64,000 nt of DNA, taken from contig NZ_CP009630.1 in assembly GCF_000959445.1 (NCBI RefSeq), forward strand, positions 682,001 to 746,000, written 5' to 3'. The number at the start of each line of letters is the position of its first letter. Position 1 is the stretch's first letter. The notes under the pieces are model-generated. The model saw only the letters and a list, made by a program, of their open reading frames with translations, made no database searches and was not told the DNA's origin. The position numbers and the translations under genes were made by a program. Shown piece after piece: positions 20,901 to 28,394 of this stretch. This stretch comes from Burkholderia vietnamiensis LMG 10929 (GTDB lineage: Bacteria; Pseudomonadota; Gammaproteobacteria; Burkholderiales; Burkholderiaceae).

Positions 20901-23900
20901 GCTTGACGATCCGACGCAGGTGACCGTGACGTTTACGAACGGGGGAACGGCGGGCCTCACGTCGCTGGATCCGAATGCAATGCTGGTATCGCCGCTGACG
21001 GGGCAGACCGGTGGCTATTACTCGGCATATCTGTCATATACCGGCGCGTGGCAACAGGATATCGAAGCGTGGACGTCGCCGAATTCCTCATCGATTTACA
21101 CCGGGCACATTCTGCCGGTCAGGCCGTCGGTTACGCCGGCGCCGGTACTGGCCGATCATTCGACCTACAGCGACTATCTGACGGCCTATTGGGGCTCTGA
21201 CCTCACGAGCGGCCCCGCGCCCGGCACTTACATGAATGGGTACACCCCCAGGACGGTTACGAGTTTTGGCACACCTGCCGCACCGACTCCGCCGACCGGC
21301 CTGGCCGCGAACGCGACGTTGTCGGAGCAGCGTGCCTACCTTGCCGATTACGCGAACTATATGCTCGCATATTCACGCTATTTCAATCGTCGGCTCCCGA
21401 GCCTGTTCACACCGCCCGTACGTGCATACAACGTGTTCTATGCGCCCATTGCGCCTTCGTCGGTGCCGGATACCGGCGTCGTGAATATCGGCGCGCTACC
21501 CGGCAACGCGGCGGCGAACGTGCCGACCGCGAACAATCCGCTACCGGTCGCTTTCGCGACCTTGCTCGGCGGCGAAAGCTCGTCGTACCGGATCGTGTCC
21601 GGCGCCGATGTGTCGAGCGCGAACCCGCTCGCGTTGCAGCCGGCTTCGACGTCCACGAACGCAGCGGCGGCTTCCGCCAACCTCGGCAACGTGGTGCTGA
21701 GCGGGCACACGGGCTACGTGGACAGCAACGGCTTGACGCTCGTCGAACCGGTAACGATCCGGACCGGCAAGGGATCGATCGACGTGGCGGCCGGCAACGA
21801 CGTGTCGTTGTTCGACACGTCGCGGGTCGCCGATCCGTCGACGCTGATCATTCCGGGCGTGATCTATACGGCCGGCGCGCCGGCGGCAGGCGCGCCGCCG
21901 GTCGGTTTGACGACCGCGATCGCGCATGGCAACGTCGCCGGCCTGCAGGACGTTCTGGTGACTTCGGCAGTGAATCCCGATTCGGCCGGCGACATCACGA
22001 TTCATGCGCGACGTGACATCAAGGGCATGCAGAAGGTGATCGACGCGAACGGAACCGTGACCGGAAATGCCGGTAACTCGATCGACCAGTATTGGTGGCA
22101 GTGGATGCAGATCACCGGCGCGAAAACGGCCGACGGCAACACACTCGTTGCTCCGCTGGCCCGGACCTCGATCGATTTCGGCGCCTTCGACCAGGGCGTG
22201 ATGAGCGTCGGCGGCAATGTCTCGCTCAGTGCCGGCGGGAATATTTCGGATCTCGCGGTGTCGTTGCCGACCACCTGGTACAAGGACGCAACCGGCCAGC
22301 CCGTCACCGTCGGCGGCGGCAATCTGTCGGTACGCGCCGACGGCGACATTTTGAGCGGCACTTACTTCGTCGCGAAAGGCGCGGGCGTGATCTCGGCAGG
22401 CGGCAGCATCGGCTCGGACATCGCGGTGCCGGTGTCGATCCCCGGGCAAGCTCCAGTAGCGGTATCGACGATCCTGGCGACCCAGGACGGCGTGTTCGAC
22501 GTGACCGGCCGACAGGGTGTCGAGCTCGGCGCGGTGCTCGATCCGTCGTATGCGAGCGCGTTCCCTCAGGCAGGCGATTCGCCGACCCACCAGATCAACC
22601 TGCAGTACTACGGGCAGTACGCCGACAGCCAGGGCTACTCGCCGACCTCGTCGGTGAACGTGTCGTCGACGACCGGCGATATCCGGCTCGGCGCAATCGG
22701 CAGCCTGTTGACCGGTGCGAACGGCGTGCTGCCGGCCAGCGTCAATCTGACCGCATTCAGCGGCGGTATCGACGTCGAATCGGGCGGTTCGCTGTTTCCG
22801 TCGGCGCGCGGACAACTGAACCTGATCGCGGATCGGTCGGTGCGCCTGTCCAACGCCGCGGCGTTGTCGGTCGGCAGCGACACGGCGCCGGCGACGCAAT
22901 TCGGCCTGTCGGACGCCGATCCGTCGACGATGCCGTCGCCGACCAACCCGCTGCCGGTCGTCGCGATCCCGGCGCTGACCGACGCGACGCTCGCCGCCCA
23001 TGCGCGCACGGCGCTGCACGGGGACGACGCGACCCCGGCGCGGATCTACAGCGTGAACGGCAGCATCGTCAACGGCGTCGCCGACACGTCCGCCGACGGC
23101 GATGGCTTCTATCGCAACCTCCTCACGCTGTCGATCGACAAGCCGTCGCTCGTGCAGGCCGGACAGGACATCGTGAACCTCGCGTTCTGGGGGCAAAACC
23201 TGCGCGGCTCGGACGTGACGCGGATCGTTGCCGGCCGCGACATATACGACACGCCGACGCCTCAGAACGGCAGCGGCGTGGTGCCGGTCCTGTCGGTCGG
23301 CGGCCCTGGCTGGTTCGATGTCCAGGCCGGCCGCAACATCGGCCCGCTGACGAGCCAGGCCGAGCTCTACAACCAGCACGCCAACACAGGCGGAATCGCG
23401 CACGTGTTCACGGGCATCGACGCGGTCGGCAACGCGAACAACCCGAATCTGCCGCACCAGAGCGCGAACCTCGACGTGCTGTTCGGCGTGGGCCCCGGCA
23501 TCGACGTTCCCGGTTTCGTGGCGGCCTACGTCGCGCCGGGCAGTTCGGTCGCCGGCGTGCCGAGCGCGACGCCGGCGTTGATCGCGTTCATGGAGCAGTA
23601 CGACGCGGGGCTGCGCGTCGATACGGGGCTGCAGGCCGACCACGACGCGGCGCTCGCGAACGTCGGCCGGCTGACGGCCGCCGAAGCGTGGAAGCAATTC
23701 CAGGCGTTGCCGTCGTATGTGCAGCAACGCTTCGCGCAGAAGGTGCTGTTCGGCGTGCTCGCGCAGGTCGGGGCCGACTACAACGATCCGTCGAGTCCGT
23801 ACCGCGGCCAGTATGCGCGAGGCTATCAGGCGATCAACACACTGTTCCCCGGTTCGCTGGGCTATACGGCGAACAGTCTGGGCGGCGGATCGAACGGCGC

Positions 23901-24795
23901 GAACCGGCAGGTCGCGACCGGCAATCTCGACATTCGCAGCACGACGATCCAGACCCAGCAGGGCGGCGACGTGACGATCCTCGGCCCCGGCGGGCAGGCG
24001 CTCGTCGGCAGCACGACGGCGCCGCCGCAGATCGTCGACGGCACCGGGAGCGTGGTCGCCGGCCCCGGCACGATGGGGATCCTGACGCTCGAGAAGGGCA
24101 ACGTCGACATCTTCACGGACCAGAGCGTACTGCTCGCGCAGAGCCGGATCTTCACCGAGCAGGGCGGCGACATGACGATCTGGAGTTCGAGCGGCGACAT
24201 CAACGCGGGCAAGGGCGCGAAAACGGCGGCCGACACGCCGGCGCCGCAGTACGTGTGCGACGCGAACCATTACTGCACCGTCGACGCGCGCGGGCAGGTG
24301 ACGGGCGCCGGCATCGCGACGCTGCAGAGCATACCGGGCGCGCCGAAAGGCACGGTGAATCTGATCGCGCCGCGCGGCACCGTCGATGCGGGCGACGCCG
24401 GCATTCGTGCGGGCAACCTGAACGTTGCCGCGTTGCACGTCGTGAATGCGGACAACATCCAGGTGACGGGCACCGTGAACGGCATCCCGCTCGTGCAGGC
24501 GGTGAACACCGGGGCGTTGACCGCCGCGAGTTCGGCCGCCTCGGCCGCGAGCCAGGCCGCGCAGGACATTGCGAAGAACAACGCGTCGGGCGTCGCGCCG
24601 CGTCGCTGGACGATCAGCGTGCAGGTCGAGGGCTTCGGCGACAACGGTCCGGATGGCGGATCGAAGCGGCGCAGGCCGGAGCAGGTCGGCTACGATTCGT
24701 CGAATTCGGTTTCGCTGCTCGGCTTCGGCGCGCCGGGGGCGACGCAGAAGACGCTGCTGAGCAAGGACGAGCTGGCGAAGCTGAACCGGTTCTGA
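11953..24795 (+). CDS. Giant TpsA exoprotein (filamentous haemagglutinin family, DUF3739)
   Basis: The 4,280-residue protein is the secreted partner of a two-partner system. A long basic leader and a hydrophobic stretch end at AHAHAAG (about residue 47). The TPS haemagglutination-activity domain follows (about 115-290), with VINRNGVLFG (from residue 231) at the usual NPNG/NRNG position and VNVHSLVASSLNL. Thousands of residues of Gly/Ser/Ala/Thr-rich beta-helix repeats follow. A DUF3739-like region lies near residues 3650-3800 (GRDIYDTPTP, SVGGPGWFDVQAGRNIGP). The end is charged (KRRRPEQ...LSKDELAKLNRF). Codon use shifts around 20.9-22.2 kb. The probable transporter is the TpsB at 37076. P. 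aeruginosa PdtA is the closest analogue I know. Confidence 0.9.
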   Translation: MAARARTARQSDATGSRSTLNSELRPLVRAAALMLLAAASAHAHAAGIMNLGATTARAAGGGSGAARVPGMPNLGVSPQQAAQASQPSIRNLGYAAHAIAAQIAAQQNAAAAAAKLPSSVPNGLAPGGLQVAAGATADTSSPVLWFNANAPTQSVDANGHVNVDVKQTGQNAVLTWETMNVGRQTTLNFDQSGGTQTNGANNWAVLNRVNDPSGRPSQILGNIAAQGAVYVINRNGVLFGAGSQVNVHSLVASSLNLLDMKKQLVPTADGIVASNLQFLSVQPGKTGGLAYPQSGSSSGVAGAIGRPNEVLGLGGPVLLSGAYQAPGDVTIEQGASITTHTNGTASDGGFVLVAAPNVTNAGSISATAGQVVLAAGVGVSLRPNTAGVTANPQVLLPELSGQIVKTDLQTGGTIDVTPAGTLTNTGIVQAARGNVNLLGSRVAQNGVVGVTTSVNTPGTITISTADEYASNDPLGNPYPGSGLVSSGTGGADNVNRAGLLSFGPQSVTTVLADSAGQTATSTPGTTFTPGGIAMTAGSVWFQRGSLIEAPGSNVSVTAYVPSVVSNSTPGQSAVPGRIYVDDGATIDVSGLADVHAPISQTLLTIDRIGQNELADSPLLRNSFLFGLKGVVVDSTLTGTRSDGVQWVGSPILNLSGYVNLIPRTVDQLLTNGGTITLSGNEVMTATGSSMNLNGGYVHYDGGMVNTTRLVDANGAIVPIGQASPYERYVGIAGQFVESHPRWGVTKSWFNPLQTGAAYQADYIVGGNAGTLDLFASQALVLDGDVSAQAFGGAKQTQGNSLPSGGTFNLGADPKLAGGALAGMAWNAAASTSLTINGIAGLVILQNEAPQLGALMPGFSIDTRLDPSASAALAANDPDNLPAAQVVPVATLNRGGFASLNVTGDRNAGKGIEVAQGTQLNLQPGGSVSLDSSAIGADVNIAGRVSAPSGKISVTSGGNVVVGPHGALDAAGQWVNNDVQAAPGTTPGNSQFINGGSISLSAMQGSTRVNGADVDATGSIVLQPGSVLDVSSGGEMLANGQLLMRDGVPVGRGGNVTLQTYAASGATRQFGHTLDGGAPLPATQPSAGTIAMGGTILSEGFSGGGTLTLEALGLRIGGDRSAASPWDVYLPDSFFAQQGFGKYVLNAYYDSTIAPGATLALTQRNRMPDALALQRTGSGANLASAGLTTIGQLDAYHRQPTSLVLTGGNYLTWQSTPNGPPPSYADVTGAVTLASGASIHADAGASIGFGSPLQVTVLGSVVAPGGSITLSADTGGGPFAQPGQAIVFTPSAGRSVWLGADATLDAAGVALADPLAAPVRIGATTVTPHTGKVLPGGSVTLSSDAGYVVAQAGSTIDVSGASTNFDRLQANGAYASQPVWSDAGSITLSAAYGLFADGKLAGHGGASQARGGTLTILPHQNGGSPGATALVVRQSGTLLPAGFAPGAAVPTPADSAAGQPSGVIEFAADRLDGSGIANLVLGDSTPSPLSAPVPTIAFAGNVSLALPESVTLNGGRIAAIGMDQLQTLLATPQQPGAAGSALDALLSQAPAHPLGTKVTIDAPYVALAGPTATSSTPQFAPVETLSDATLNVNASFVDLRNQIQLNNFGHANLSSRGDIRLSSTSVSQQGNTLLPGVLYTPGNVTFNAASLYPATGSTFIVDAVGPVDPVTGQRAPTTVTFGSTGASGTPLSAGGTLLVDATDIVQGGTVRAPSGALVFGVGDPASGATQKQFGTLPLVATDSVTFANGSVTSVSNGTSIIPYGTTIDGVEWQFNPLAGASAGDLNAPPAKYVGVNGARVALGKGATIDLSGGGDLQAAEWVPGTGGTRDVLAQYNVSYASGNGATAVPVNAGAGNVYAIVPGVQSPVAAYDPMFAQTLQPGVASNGTPTTTTATLDVGQAGLHDAIGKAVYLSGVPGLKPGYYTLLPGKYATLPGAYRVTVSGTGGNVVPGATQVRPDGTVTTAGYFADAVTGGRSATPTLFDVQSGATWQQYSQYTLKGANDFFAAQAAKQGNVTPPLPVDGGQLVLAATKALALGATLNAAPGALGAPAEVDIASRDIQITGSGSAALAGYLQIGSDALDSLNAGSLLIGGTRAATANGVTITPIANSVVVSNDASSSLKGPEILIATRTDASGTDPNAANGLRVYAGASIAAAGDYPAAKDQPITIAGDGALLRVSNGAMAPLTRSGATGAGLLTVGAGATLSGGQALLLDSSGTLKADPSALLSAKAITVDGSAITFTNAGGAAAAGLPGFVIDPSGLAQFANADLVSLRSYGAMGFIGDVNATFGKHVDLSAGTFTSDGGRVTLNGQQIAFTNETGAPNGAVTPGRGTLTVNAQEIDFGAGTKSLSGFASANLSASAGIVGQGTGTFDFGALPVTLNAPVYLADTRSASTVKTAGALTLNGAAGAALPQTPVGGAWHFVGATLADNGATIAAPAGNVSLEATTGNLTIGSGSTVSSAGVSKQFFDVTQYAPAGSITLTADAGTVDLQPGATLDFSGAKGGGAAGSLTLSAPKQVVNLNGTIKGGAASGYAGGSLSLDTAGAADLDALAKTLASSGVNQSIDIHTRSGNLTLSAGNALSAHAVSLTADGGAGNASDAANGNVDVLGTIDASGKAGGQISLYGKSGVDIEGSLLAKATDASQRGGKVAIGTSATFDPAVADPYNASYGYENVSAAQSGAIRLGSNASIDVSGGTPGGTLDGTVDFRAPLLRDGTVNVVLDGSRVRGSRKTTVEAYAVWSTADATTGSQHFDGLVDPAGWYDGSGHLLAGTFTVPGSTPATYSYTPGGAGGGTLVNDATGESTAVTEDQLRNGISGSGFTGLSGAYFAAAAANADHVAFYGYRADASGAAPGTLMAFVQHGPDGVAGQFAAASLQNFSVAPGIELANPGHAVNGGNISVLSNWNLGAGAPNNSGSITPDFRYRSTIAPTLTFRAANDFDAYASISDGFYQSQVASILGGSGPATATGTYTDAKQQFDQLVSLDDPTQVTVTFTNGGTAGLTSLDPNAMLVSPLTGQTGGYYSAYLSYTGAWQQDIEAWTSPNSSSIYTGHILPVRPSVTPAPVLADHSTYSDYLTAYWGSDLTSGPAPGTYMNGYTPRTVTSFGTPAAPTPPTGLAANATLSEQRAYLADYANYMLAYSRYFNRRLPSLFTPPVRAYNVFYAPIAPSSVPDTGVVNIGALPGNAAANVPTANNPLPVAFATLLGGESSSYRIVSGADVSSANPLALQPASTSTNAAAASANLGNVVLSGHTGYVDSNGLTLVEPVTIRTGKGSIDVAAGNDVSLFDTSRVADPSTLIIPGVIYTAGAPAAGAPPVGLTTAIAHGNVAGLQDVLVTSAVNPDSAGDITIHARRDIKGMQKVIDANGTVTGNAGNSIDQYWWQWMQITGAKTADGNTLVAPLARTSIDFGAFDQGVMSVGGNVSLSAGGNISDLAVSLPTTWYKDATGQPVTVGGGNLSVRADGDILSGTYFVAKGAGVISAGGSIGSDIAVPVSIPGQAPVAVSTILATQDGVFDVTGRQGVELGAVLDPSYASAFPQAGDSPTHQINLQYYGQYADSQGYSPTSSVNVSSTTGDIRLGAIGSLLTGANGVLPASVNLTAFSGGIDVESGGSLFPSARGQLNLIADRSVRLSNAAALSVGSDTAPATQFGLSDADPSTMPSPTNPLPVVAIPALTDATLAAHARTALHGDDATPARIYSVNGSIVNGVADTSADGDGFYRNLLTLSIDKPSLVQAGQDIVNLAFWGQNLRGSDVTRIVAGRDIYDTPTPQNGSGVVPVLSVGGPGWFDVQAGRNIGPLTSQAELYNQHANTGGIAHVFTGIDAVGNANNPNLPHQSANLDVLFGVGPGIDVPGFVAAYVAPGSSVAGVPSATPALIAFMEQYDAGLRVDTGLQADHDAALANVGRLTAAEAWKQFQALPSYVQQRFAQKVLFGVLAQVGADYNDPSSPYRGQYARGYQAINTLFPGSLGYTANSLGGGSNGANRQVATGNLDIRSTTIQTQQGGDVTILGPGGQALVGSTTAPPQIVDGTGSVVAGPGTMGILTLEKGNVDIFTDQSVLLAQSRIFTEQGGDMTIWSSSGDINAGKGAKTAADTPAPQYVCDANHYCTVDARGQVTGAGIATLQSIPGAPKGTVNLIAPRGTVDAGDAGIRAGNLNVAALHVVNADNIQVTGTVNGIPLVQAVNTGALTAASSAASAASQAAQDIAKNNASGVAPRRWTISVQVEGFGDNGPDGGSKRRRPEQVGYDSSNSVSLLGFGAPGATQKTLLSKDELAKLNRF

Positions 24796-25090
24796 AGCGC
24801 GCGTCGCAGCGGGACGCGCGCTGACGGGGCGGCGACGGGTGACGTCGGTCGCCGGCCGCGGAAAGTCGACATCGAGATCGGCGATGTGACGCGCGTAGTG
24901 CTTGGCGGGATTTCATCGACGCTGGGGCAGTCGCAGACGCCGTGTGCTTCGGCCCCAGAGCGATCGGTTATCGGCTCACTGTGCCGCATCGGGCAGCGCC
25001 GTATCGCGCAGGCGCTCGGCTCTCTCCTTTCGGTTCGAACCCGATGCATCGCTTCACCACGGCTCGCGTGAATCGCTGCGCTGTCCGCAA
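24796..25090. other. Convergent intergenic region after tpsA
   Basis: Between the tpsA stop and the terminator of the oppositely oriented pstS-like gene I see no gene or recognisable element. Short frames here are shadows. No hairpin with a T-run was found for tpsA itself. Confidence 0.4.
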
Positions 25091-25126
25091 TGAAAAACCC
25101 CAAAGGTCGGCTTCCGACCTTTGGGG
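25091..25126 (-). terminator. Rho-independent terminator of the pstS-like gene
   Basis: CCCCAAAGGTCGG (25098-25110) and CCGACCTTTGGGG (25114-25126) form a perfect 13-bp stem with a 3-base loop. Read on the minus strand, the stem is followed by TTTTTC. It lies about 55 bases past the stop of the minus-strand pstS-like gene, exactly where its terminator is expected. Confidence 0.9.
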
Positions 25127-25181
25127 CTCCGTCCGTCACTCGACGCGCTTCATCCGCGCGCCGATTCGGAAGCGATCCGGC

Positions 25182-26516
25182 TTACCGGCCCGCGTAGCCA
25201 CCCGAACCGCAGATGGTCGAGTCGTTGATGTCGAGGAAGTTGCCGCTCGAGTTGCTCAGGAAGTTCGCGGAAATCGCGGTCTGGAAGCTCGACGGAACGG
25301 TGTCGAAGCCGTTGCCGTGCACGACCGACGCGTAGCTCGCGTTCGTGTAGTGGTTGTTGAGGAAGTCGTGGATCGCCGTAGCCGCGGCGCCGTTCGCATA
25401 GCACTGGCTCAGGATGATCTGGCTCGTGCCGGAGACCGGATAACCGGATGCAGGGTTCGCCAATGCGGTATACGCCGAGCCCGACACCGGCACCCAGTTG
25501 GTCGGATCGCTGGCGGCAATGCCCGAAGGCGGAGCGATCGTGCCGAGCGCCGTCTTGGCGTTCGTATACGTCGGGGCGTAGTACGCCTTGGCCGCCGTGT
25601 TGTACAGGCTCGCGATCGGCAGTTGCAGCGCGCCCGACGACGTGACGACCGAGCTTTGCGACGCGAGGAACGTGTTCGTGTAGTCCGGGCTCAGATACGC
25701 GACGGCGGCCGTACCGGCAGCCGACAACGACGCGAGCGAAGCGCGCACGCCGCCGCTGCCCGACGCCGCGACGAAGTTCGCCGGCACGCCGGACGGGAAT
25801 GCGACCGTGTTCGCGAACGTCAGCGAATCGACGAACGACACGCCGGTCTTGGTATTGGCCGTCGTGCAAACCGCGTGCAGATGGCGGGTCAGCAGTTCGG
25901 TCGTGCCGCTGCCGTCCGCACGGTAGACGACCGAGATCGCCTTGTTCAGCGGATAGGCCGAGCCGGTTTCCGGGTTGGTGACCTGGTTCCAGTTCGTCAG
26001 CTTGCCCGAGAAGATGCCGCACAGGTCGTCGTCGTTCAGCGCGACGCTGTGCGCCTGACCCGGCGTCGTTTGCGGCGTCGTCGTGCTCGTCACGGCAGGG
26101 CCGTTGACGACCGGCACCGTGATGGCCGTCACGATGTACGGGATCTGGATCAGCGGGCCGTTGCTGGTGCCGAGGCCCGTGTTGTTGTACGCGCTGACCT
26201 GAGCGGTCGTGAGCGCGGCATCGCTGTTGGCGAAATGCACCGTGCCGGTCACGCCCGAGCCGAAGAAGGTCGGCTGGTTGTTCAGGAACGCGTTCTGGCC
26301 GGCGCCCGAGCCGACCGAGTAGTACGTGAACGTGCCTTCGGACGTGCCGAACAGGCCGATTTCACCGGACGCCGGCGACACGGCGCCGATCGTCGGTGCG
26401 ACGAGCGACGAGCCGCCGCCCTGAAGCACCGGGCCGGCGGCCATCGCCACCGATGCGCCCATGCCCGCGACGACGAGAGCCAGGACCTGACAGATCTTGC
26501 GCTTGCTGGATTTCAT
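25182..26516 (-). CDS. Exported PstS-like substrate-binding protein
   Basis: The 444-residue protein has a clear signal peptide (KSSKRKICQVLALVV...AMAAG, about 27 residues) and then a PstS-like fold. The first phosphate-loop region is QGGGSSLVAPT. VYRADGSGTTELL matches the anion-binding SDGSGTT loop of PstS. It is about 100 residues longer than ordinary PstS and has four cysteines, including the near-terminal STICGSGG. There is no pst transporter beside it; it lies inside a T2SS/TPS island, so it may be an extracellular T2SS client, as PstS/DING-type proteins are in Pseudomonas (recalled). AAGGAAA precedes the ATG. Two copies of the island motif lie upstream. Confidence 0.82.
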   Translation of the reverse strand: MKSSKRKICQVLALVVAGMGASVAMAAGPVLQGGGSSLVAPTIGAVSPASGEIGLFGTSEGTFTYYSVGSGAGQNAFLNNQPTFFGSGVTGTVHFANSDAALTTAQVSAYNNTGLGTSNGPLIQIPYIVTAITVPVVNGPAVTSTTTPQTTPGQAHSVALNDDDLCGIFSGKLTNWNQVTNPETGSAYPLNKAISVVYRADGSGTTELLTRHLHAVCTTANTKTGVSFVDSLTFANTVAFPSGVPANFVAASGSGGVRASLASLSAAGTAAVAYLSPDYTNTFLASQSSVVTSSGALQLPIASLYNTAAKAYYAPTYTNAKTALGTIAPPSGIAASDPTNWVPVSGSAYTALANPASGYPVSGTSQIILSQCYANGAAATAIHDFLNNHYTNASYASVVHGNGFDTVPSSFQTAISANFLSNSSGNFLDINDSTICGSGGYAGR

Positions 26517-27168
26517 GAGAAATTTCCTTGGACGAAGATAAACGGGAACCCCTGCTACTGCGGTTGGAATACTTGTGGACCGCCGGGTAAATGTAGGTGT
26601 AAATCGAAAATGTCCGTGTGAATTTTTCATAACGAATGATGCGTAACATTTTGAGCGAATACGGCATTGCGTTACTGGAATTGGCGATGCCGTTATTTCG
26701 CCTGCGTTCGCTGCGGACCGGCGTCCCGGATGTTGGGCATCGCATCGACGCATCGTCGCAATGCTCGCCCGGGCGCCGCGCTTGCGCCGAGCCGGCGCAC
26801 GGCAAAGCGCTAACCCAATGCCAAGTCGGTTTCATGTCGAATGGTGCGTAACATTTCACGCGTCGTCGCTTGAACGACGTTTTCGTCGGCATATTTAAAT
26901 CGGCGAAACGTATTGAATCGAGTATTCGATCTACATTATAAGAGCGAGTGATTTAGAGATTCGGAGATTAAGGTGCGTGTTATGAAATCGTTTTTTTGTG
27001 AGGCGAGTTGAATCATATCGGCCGATAATCGGCCGCGATCAAAAAGGTAGCCCAACATCGGTCACAAATTTGCGCCGGTTCGCGCCTTAGTCTTGCGCGG
27101 GCGACGCGATCCGCCTTGCCGTCTCAAGTCATCGCGGGCGGTCGCGTACGTGACAGGAGAATCCCGGC
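26517..27168. promoter_or_regulatory. Divergent control region, pstS-like / gspF, AT-rich
   Basis: This stretch of about 650 bases is visibly richer in A/T than its surroundings. It holds two copies of the island motif, GAATGATGCGTAACATT (26634-26650) and GAATGGTGCGTAACATT (26839-26855). It also has an imperfect palindrome around ATTTAAAT (about 26877-26911) and an 8-bp inverted repeat CGGCCGAT-A-ATCGGCCG (27019-27035), 134 bases before gspF. A purine-rich CAGGAGAATC precedes the gspF ATG. No gene is evident in it. Confidence 0.6.
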
Positions 27169-28386
27169 ATGTCGGCATTCCGCTACGAAGCGATCGATCC
27201 CACCGGCCGCACGCTGAAGGGCGTGCTCGAAGCCGACAGCGCGCGCGCCGGCCGCAGCCAGTTGCGCACGCAAGGCCTCACCCCGCTCGTCGTCGAACTG
27301 GCCGCGCAACGTCTGAACGGTGCGCGTCAGCGGCGTCTGTCGCTCGGCCGCAAGCTGTCGCAGCGCGAACAGGCGATCATCACGCGCCAGCTCGCGAGCC
27401 TGCTCGTCGCGGGGCTGCCGCTCGACGAATCGCTGTCGGTGCTGAGCGAGCAGGCGGAGCGCGAATACGTGCGCGAACTGATGGCGTCGATCCGTGCGGA
27501 AGTGGTCGGCGGGCATTCGTTCGCGAATGCGTTGACGCAGCATCCGCGCGACTTCCCCGACATCTACCGCGCGCTGGTCGCGGCCGGCGAACACACCGGC
27601 AAGCTCGGCGTCGTGCTGGCGCGGCTCGCCGACTACATCGAGCAGAGCAACGCGCTGAAACAAAAGATCCTGCTGGCCTTCACGTATCCGGGCATCGTCA
27701 CGCTGATCGCGTTCGGCATCGTCACGTTCCTGCTGAGCTACGTGGTGCCGCAGGTGGCGAACGTGTTCACCAGCACGAAGCAGCAACTGCCGACGCTGAC
27801 GGTCGTGATGATGGCGCTGTCCGGTTTCGTGCGGCACTGGTGGTGGGCGTCGCTCGCGGCGACGGTCGCGATCGTCTATGCGATCCGCAAGGTGCTGTCG
27901 CGCGATGCGCCGCGCCTCAGGTTCGACACGTGGGTGCTGACCGCGCCGCTCGCCGGCAAGCTCGTGCGCGGCTACAACACGGTGCGCTTCGCGAGCACGC
28001 TCGGCATTCTGACGGCGGCCGGCGTGCCGATCCTGCGCGCGCTGCAGGCGGCCGGCGAGACGCTGTCGAACCGCGCGATGCGCGCGAACGTCGACGATGC
28101 GATCGTGCGCGTGCGCGAAGGCTCGGCGCTGTCGCGCGCGCTGGCCCATACGAAGACGTTTCCGCCGGTGCTCGTGCACCTGATCCGCTCGGGCGAAGCG
28201 ACCGGCGACGTGACGACGATGCTCGATCGCGCATCCGAAGGCGAGTCGCGCGAGCTGGAGCGCCGCACGATGTTTCTGACCAGCCTGCTCGAACCGCTGC
28301 TGATCCTCGCGATGGGCGGCGTGGTGCTCGTGATCGTGCTGGCGGTGATGATGCCGATCATCGAGCTGAACAACATGGTGCAGTGA
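27169..28386 (+). CDS. gspF: Type II secretion inner-membrane platform protein GspF
   Basis: The 405-residue protein has the standard length and layout of GspF: an N-terminal segment starting SAFRYEAIDPTGRTLKGVLEA, two homologous T2SSF cytoplasmic domains (about 70-195 and 270-395), and three membrane helices (about 165-195, 220-245, 370-400). Family motifs include REQAIITRQLASLLVAGLPL, ALVAAGEHTGKLG and IRSGEATGDV. GspF couples the GspE ATPase to pseudopilus growth, but no gspE is in the window. It follows a long divergent control region with the pstS-like gene, and its stop lies 8 bases from the stop of the convergent gspC-like gene. Confidence 0.93.
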   Translation: MSAFRYEAIDPTGRTLKGVLEADSARAGRSQLRTQGLTPLVVELAAQRLNGARQRRLSLGRKLSQREQAIITRQLASLLVAGLPLDESLSVLSEQAEREYVRELMASIRAEVVGGHSFANALTQHPRDFPDIYRALVAAGEHTGKLGVVLARLADYIEQSNALKQKILLAFTYPGIVTLIAFGIVTFLLSYVVPQVANVFTSTKQQLPTLTVVMMALSGFVRHWWWASLAATVAIVYAIRKVLSRDAPRLRFDTWVLTAPLAGKLVRGYNTVRFASTLGILTAAGVPILRALQAAGETLSNRAMRANVDDAIVRVREGSALSRALAHTKTFPPVLVHLIRSGEATGDVTTMLDRASEGESRELERRTMFLTSLLEPLLILAMGGVVLVIVLAVMMPIIELNNMVQ

Positions 28387-28394
28387 TGGGCGTG

